NCBI RefSeq assembly: GCF_019145475.1
Contig: NZ_JAHTKI010000015.1
Coordinates: forward strand, 1-64,000
Reading direction: 5' to 3'
From: Pseudomonas botevensis
Lineage (GTDB): Bacteria > Pseudomonadota > Gammaproteobacteria > Pseudomonadales > Pseudomonadaceae
Length of the DNA stretch: 64,000 bases
In this document: in pieces, positions 62,368 through 64,000 of the stretch
Layout: the number at the start of each line of letters is the position of its first letter
Numbering within the stretch: position 1 is the stretch's first letter
The notes under the pieces: generated by a model
Told to the model about the DNA's origin: nothing
Seen by the model: the letters and a program-made list of their open reading frames with translations, nothing else
Databases searched by the model: none
Position numbers and translations under genes: made by a program

Positions 62368-63084
62368 TCAGTGCCCGCCCAGATAAGCGTTACGCACCTC
62401 CTCGTTGACCAGCAATTCCTTGCCGGTGCCCGTCAGGCGGATCTCGCCGTTGACCATCACATAAGCCCGGTCGGACAGTTTCAACGCGTGGTTGGCGTTC
62501 TGTTCGACGAGGAAAATGGTCATGCCGGTTTTCGCCAGTTCGCGCAGGGTAGCGAAGATCTGTTTCACCACGATCGGCGCCAGGCCCAGGCTCGGCTCGT
62601 CGAGCAGCAACAGTTTGGGCCGGCTCATCAGCGCCCGGGCGATGGCGAGCATCTGTTGCTCGCCGCCGGACATGGTCATCGCCCGCTGGTTGCGCCGCTC
62701 CTCGAGCCGCGGGAACAGCTCGAACATGCGCTGCATGTCTTCCTTGGCATGTTTGTCGCCGATCGGAATGGTGCCCATCAGCAGGTTTTCCTCGACGGTC
62801 ATGTCGGGGAACACCCGCCGCCCTTCCGGCGACTGCGCGATGCCGTTGGAGGCAATGTAGTGCGATGACTTGTGGGTGATGTCCACGCCTTGATAGAGGA
62901 TCTGCCCGCCCGCTGCCCGTGGCTGGCCGAAGATCGACATCAGCAGGGTCGACTTGCCGGCCCCGTTGGAGCCGATCAGGCTGACGGTTTCCCCTTCGTT
63001 GATGTGCAGCGAAACACCTTTGAGCGCCTGGATCGGGCCGTAGAACACGTCCAGGTCCTTGAGTTCGATGATCGGTCGGGTCAT
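62368..63084 (-). CDS. livF: Branched-chain amino acid ABC transporter ATP-binding protein LivF
   Basis: 238 residues. Walker A is GSNGAGKSTLLMS (38-50), the signature is MSGGEQQMLAIARAL, and Walker B is LLLLDEPSLGLAP. LTVEENLLMG-like text (MTVEENLLMGTIPIGD) is typical of LivF. It pairs with LivG to drive uptake of branched-chain or related amino acids. The start overlaps the livG stop as ATGA. The protein differs clearly from UrtE in the same window, so it is a separate amino-acid system. Confidence 0.94.
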   Translation of the reverse strand: MTRPIIELKDLDVFYGPIQALKGVSLHINEGETVSLIGSNGAGKSTLLMSIFGQPRAAGGQILYQGVDITHKSSHYIASNGIAQSPEGRRVFPDMTVEENLLMGTIPIGDKHAKEDMQRMFELFPRLEERRNQRAMTMSGGEQQMLAIARALMSRPKLLLLDEPSLGLAPIVVKQIFATLRELAKTGMTIFLVEQNANHALKLSDRAYVMVNGEIRLTGTGKELLVNEEVRNAYLGGH

Positions 63085-63953
63085 GCCACTTCCTCTTCAT
63101 CGGCGCCCAGGTACGCGGCAATCACTTTCGGATCGTGGCGGATATCGTCCGGTCCGCCCTCGGCGATGACGATGCCGTGGTCCAGCACCACGATGTGGTC
63201 GGAAATGCTCATTACCATGCCCATGTCGTGTTCGATCAGCACCACGGTCAGATCATGCTCGTCGCGCAGCAGCCGGATCATCGCGCTCAGCGCTTCGGTT
63301 TCCTGAGGGTTGAGGCCGGCGGCCGGCTCGTCGAGGCAGATGATCTGCGGCCGCGTACACATGGCCCGGGCGATCTCCAGACGGCGTTGCTGGCCGTAGG
63401 ACAGCTCGCCGGCCAGACGGTTGGCGCAGTCCACCAGATCCACCACTTCCAGCCAGTAGAACGCGCAGTCCAGCGCATCGCTTTCAGCCTTGCGGTAGCC
63501 CTTGGTGTTGAGGATGCCGGCCAGCATGTTGCGGTTGACCCACATGTGCTGGGCCACCAGCAGGTTCTCCAGCACCGACATTTCCTTGAACAGACGAATG
63601 TTCTGGAAGGTGCGGGCCAGCCCTGCGCGGTTCACCAGATGGGTGCCGCCGAACATCTTGTAGTACAGGCGACTGGCGAAGGTTTTCGGCGAGACGAAAT
63701 CGCTCGGTTTGAACGATTCGCCCAGCAGCTTGATGACGTTGGTCTGCTGGCCGCGCACGTTGAGTTCGATCTTGCCGCCCGAGGCCTTGTAGAACCCGGT
63801 CAGGCAGTTGAACACCGTGGTCTTGCCGGCACCGTTGGGGCCGATCAGGGCGAAGATCGAGTTGCGCTTGACCTTCAGGCTGACGTCGCTCAACGCCTTG
63901 ATGCCACCGAAGTGCATCATCAGTTTTTCCACCGAGAGTACGACTTCACTCAT
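63081..63953 (-). CDS. livG: Branched-chain amino acid ABC transporter ATP-binding protein LivG
   Basis: 290 residues. It opens with VVLSVEKLMMHFGGIKALSD. Walker A is GPNGAGKTTVFNC (38-50). The long LivG insertion between Walker A and the signature is present (residues ~60-110), then LSYGQQRRLEIARAM (signature) and IICLDEPAAGLNPQE (Walker B). It is in an operon with livF and livM, each overlapping as ATGA. It is the ATPase partner of LivF for the LivH-LivM channel. Confidence 0.95.
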   Translation of the reverse strand: MSEVVLSVEKLMMHFGGIKALSDVSLKVKRNSIFALIGPNGAGKTTVFNCLTGFYKASGGKIELNVRGQQTNVIKLLGESFKPSDFVSPKTFASRLYYKMFGGTHLVNRAGLARTFQNIRLFKEMSVLENLLVAQHMWVNRNMLAGILNTKGYRKAESDALDCAFYWLEVVDLVDCANRLAGELSYGQQRRLEIARAMCTRPQIICLDEPAAGLNPQETEALSAMIRLLRDEHDLTVVLIEHDMGMVMSISDHIVVLDHGIVIAEGGPDDIRHDPKVIAAYLGADEEEVA

Positions 63954-64000
63954 GGCGCAGTCCTCTCATAGTGAATGGCACCCTTGCGTGGCGTGACCCC
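63950..64000 (-). CDS. livM: LivM permease, C-terminal end (partial)
   Basis: Only the last 16 codons and the stop are in the window (GVTPRKGAIHYERTAP). The TGA overlaps the livG start as ATGA. The name comes from gene order (livH-livM-livG-livF) and from the end sequence, which is usual for LivM but too short for proof. Confidence 0.7.
   Translation of the reverse strand, partial: GVTPRKGAIHYERTAP

Overview
The window looks like the chromosome of a fluorescent-type Pseudomonas (P. fluorescens group). The basis is the gene families and their order: a cob cluster followed by a TonB receptor and an ABC importer, then urt/ure with two acetyltransferases between ureA and ureB. High GC, many paired REP palindromes (REPINs) of pseudomonad type and ATGA-type gene overlaps agree with this. 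No rRNA, tRNA, prophage, insertion sequence or CRISPR array was seen.

Region by region. (1) 1-6977: aerobic cobalamin ring genes. cobJ (partial), cobI, cobH and cobG run leftwards; cobL, cbiD and cobK run rightwards; one unknown gene sits between. (2) 7169-7765: a HigB/HigA-like toxin-antitoxin pair. (3) 7863-12928: a copper acquisition set with two small Met/His/Cys-rich DUF2946 proteins, a PCu(A)C chaperone, an OprC-like copper TonB receptor and a PepSY membrane protein. (4) 12968-18074: a second TonB receptor with a three-gene ABC importer. It lies behind a Zur-like palindrome and two intrinsic terminators, and its ATPase has a His-rich N-terminus, so it is probably a zinc or zincophore uptake system. 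(5) 18093-24074: a giant protein of nine tandem modules with unknown function. (6) 24207-34556: urtABCDE urea transporter, ureD, ureA, two GNAT acetyltransferases, ureB and ureC, behind a sigma-54 promoter with two NtrC-like sites. (7) 34623-41633: a very large DUF6543/LRR/NEL E3 ubiquitin-ligase type effector gene broken by one in-frame amber codon. (8) 41761-52917: a sensor kinase, CbpM/CbpA and an Hsp70-like protein, an AI-2E family permease, PsiF, an AraC regulator, an EamA exporter, a lipase, an SMR exporter, an azoreductase, a LysR regulator and a bacterioferritin-like protein. (9) 53017-56830: an AsmA protein, a small secreted tandem-repeat protein and a DesT-like TetR regulator. (10) 56859-59420: the urease accessory genes ureE, ureF, ureG and hupE behind a second sigma-54/NtrC-like control region. 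(11) 59593-64000: an AGE-family sugar isomerase, a YdfG-like dehydrogenase, an 0.8 kb gene-poor stretch with DnaA-box-like repeats, then livF, livG and the end of livM.

How the parts work together. Urea enters by UrtABCDE and is split by UreABC. The nickel centre is built by UreD with UreE, UreF and UreG, probably with nickel supplied by HupE. The two distant urea loci carry the same kind of nitrogen-control promoter. Regions 3 and 4 are metal acquisition modules for copper and (inferred) zinc. The most unusual items are the nine-module protein, the amber-interrupted NEL effector, the 42-bp coding repeat array, and the Zur-like operator followed by a terminator inside the leader of the region 4 receptor gene.
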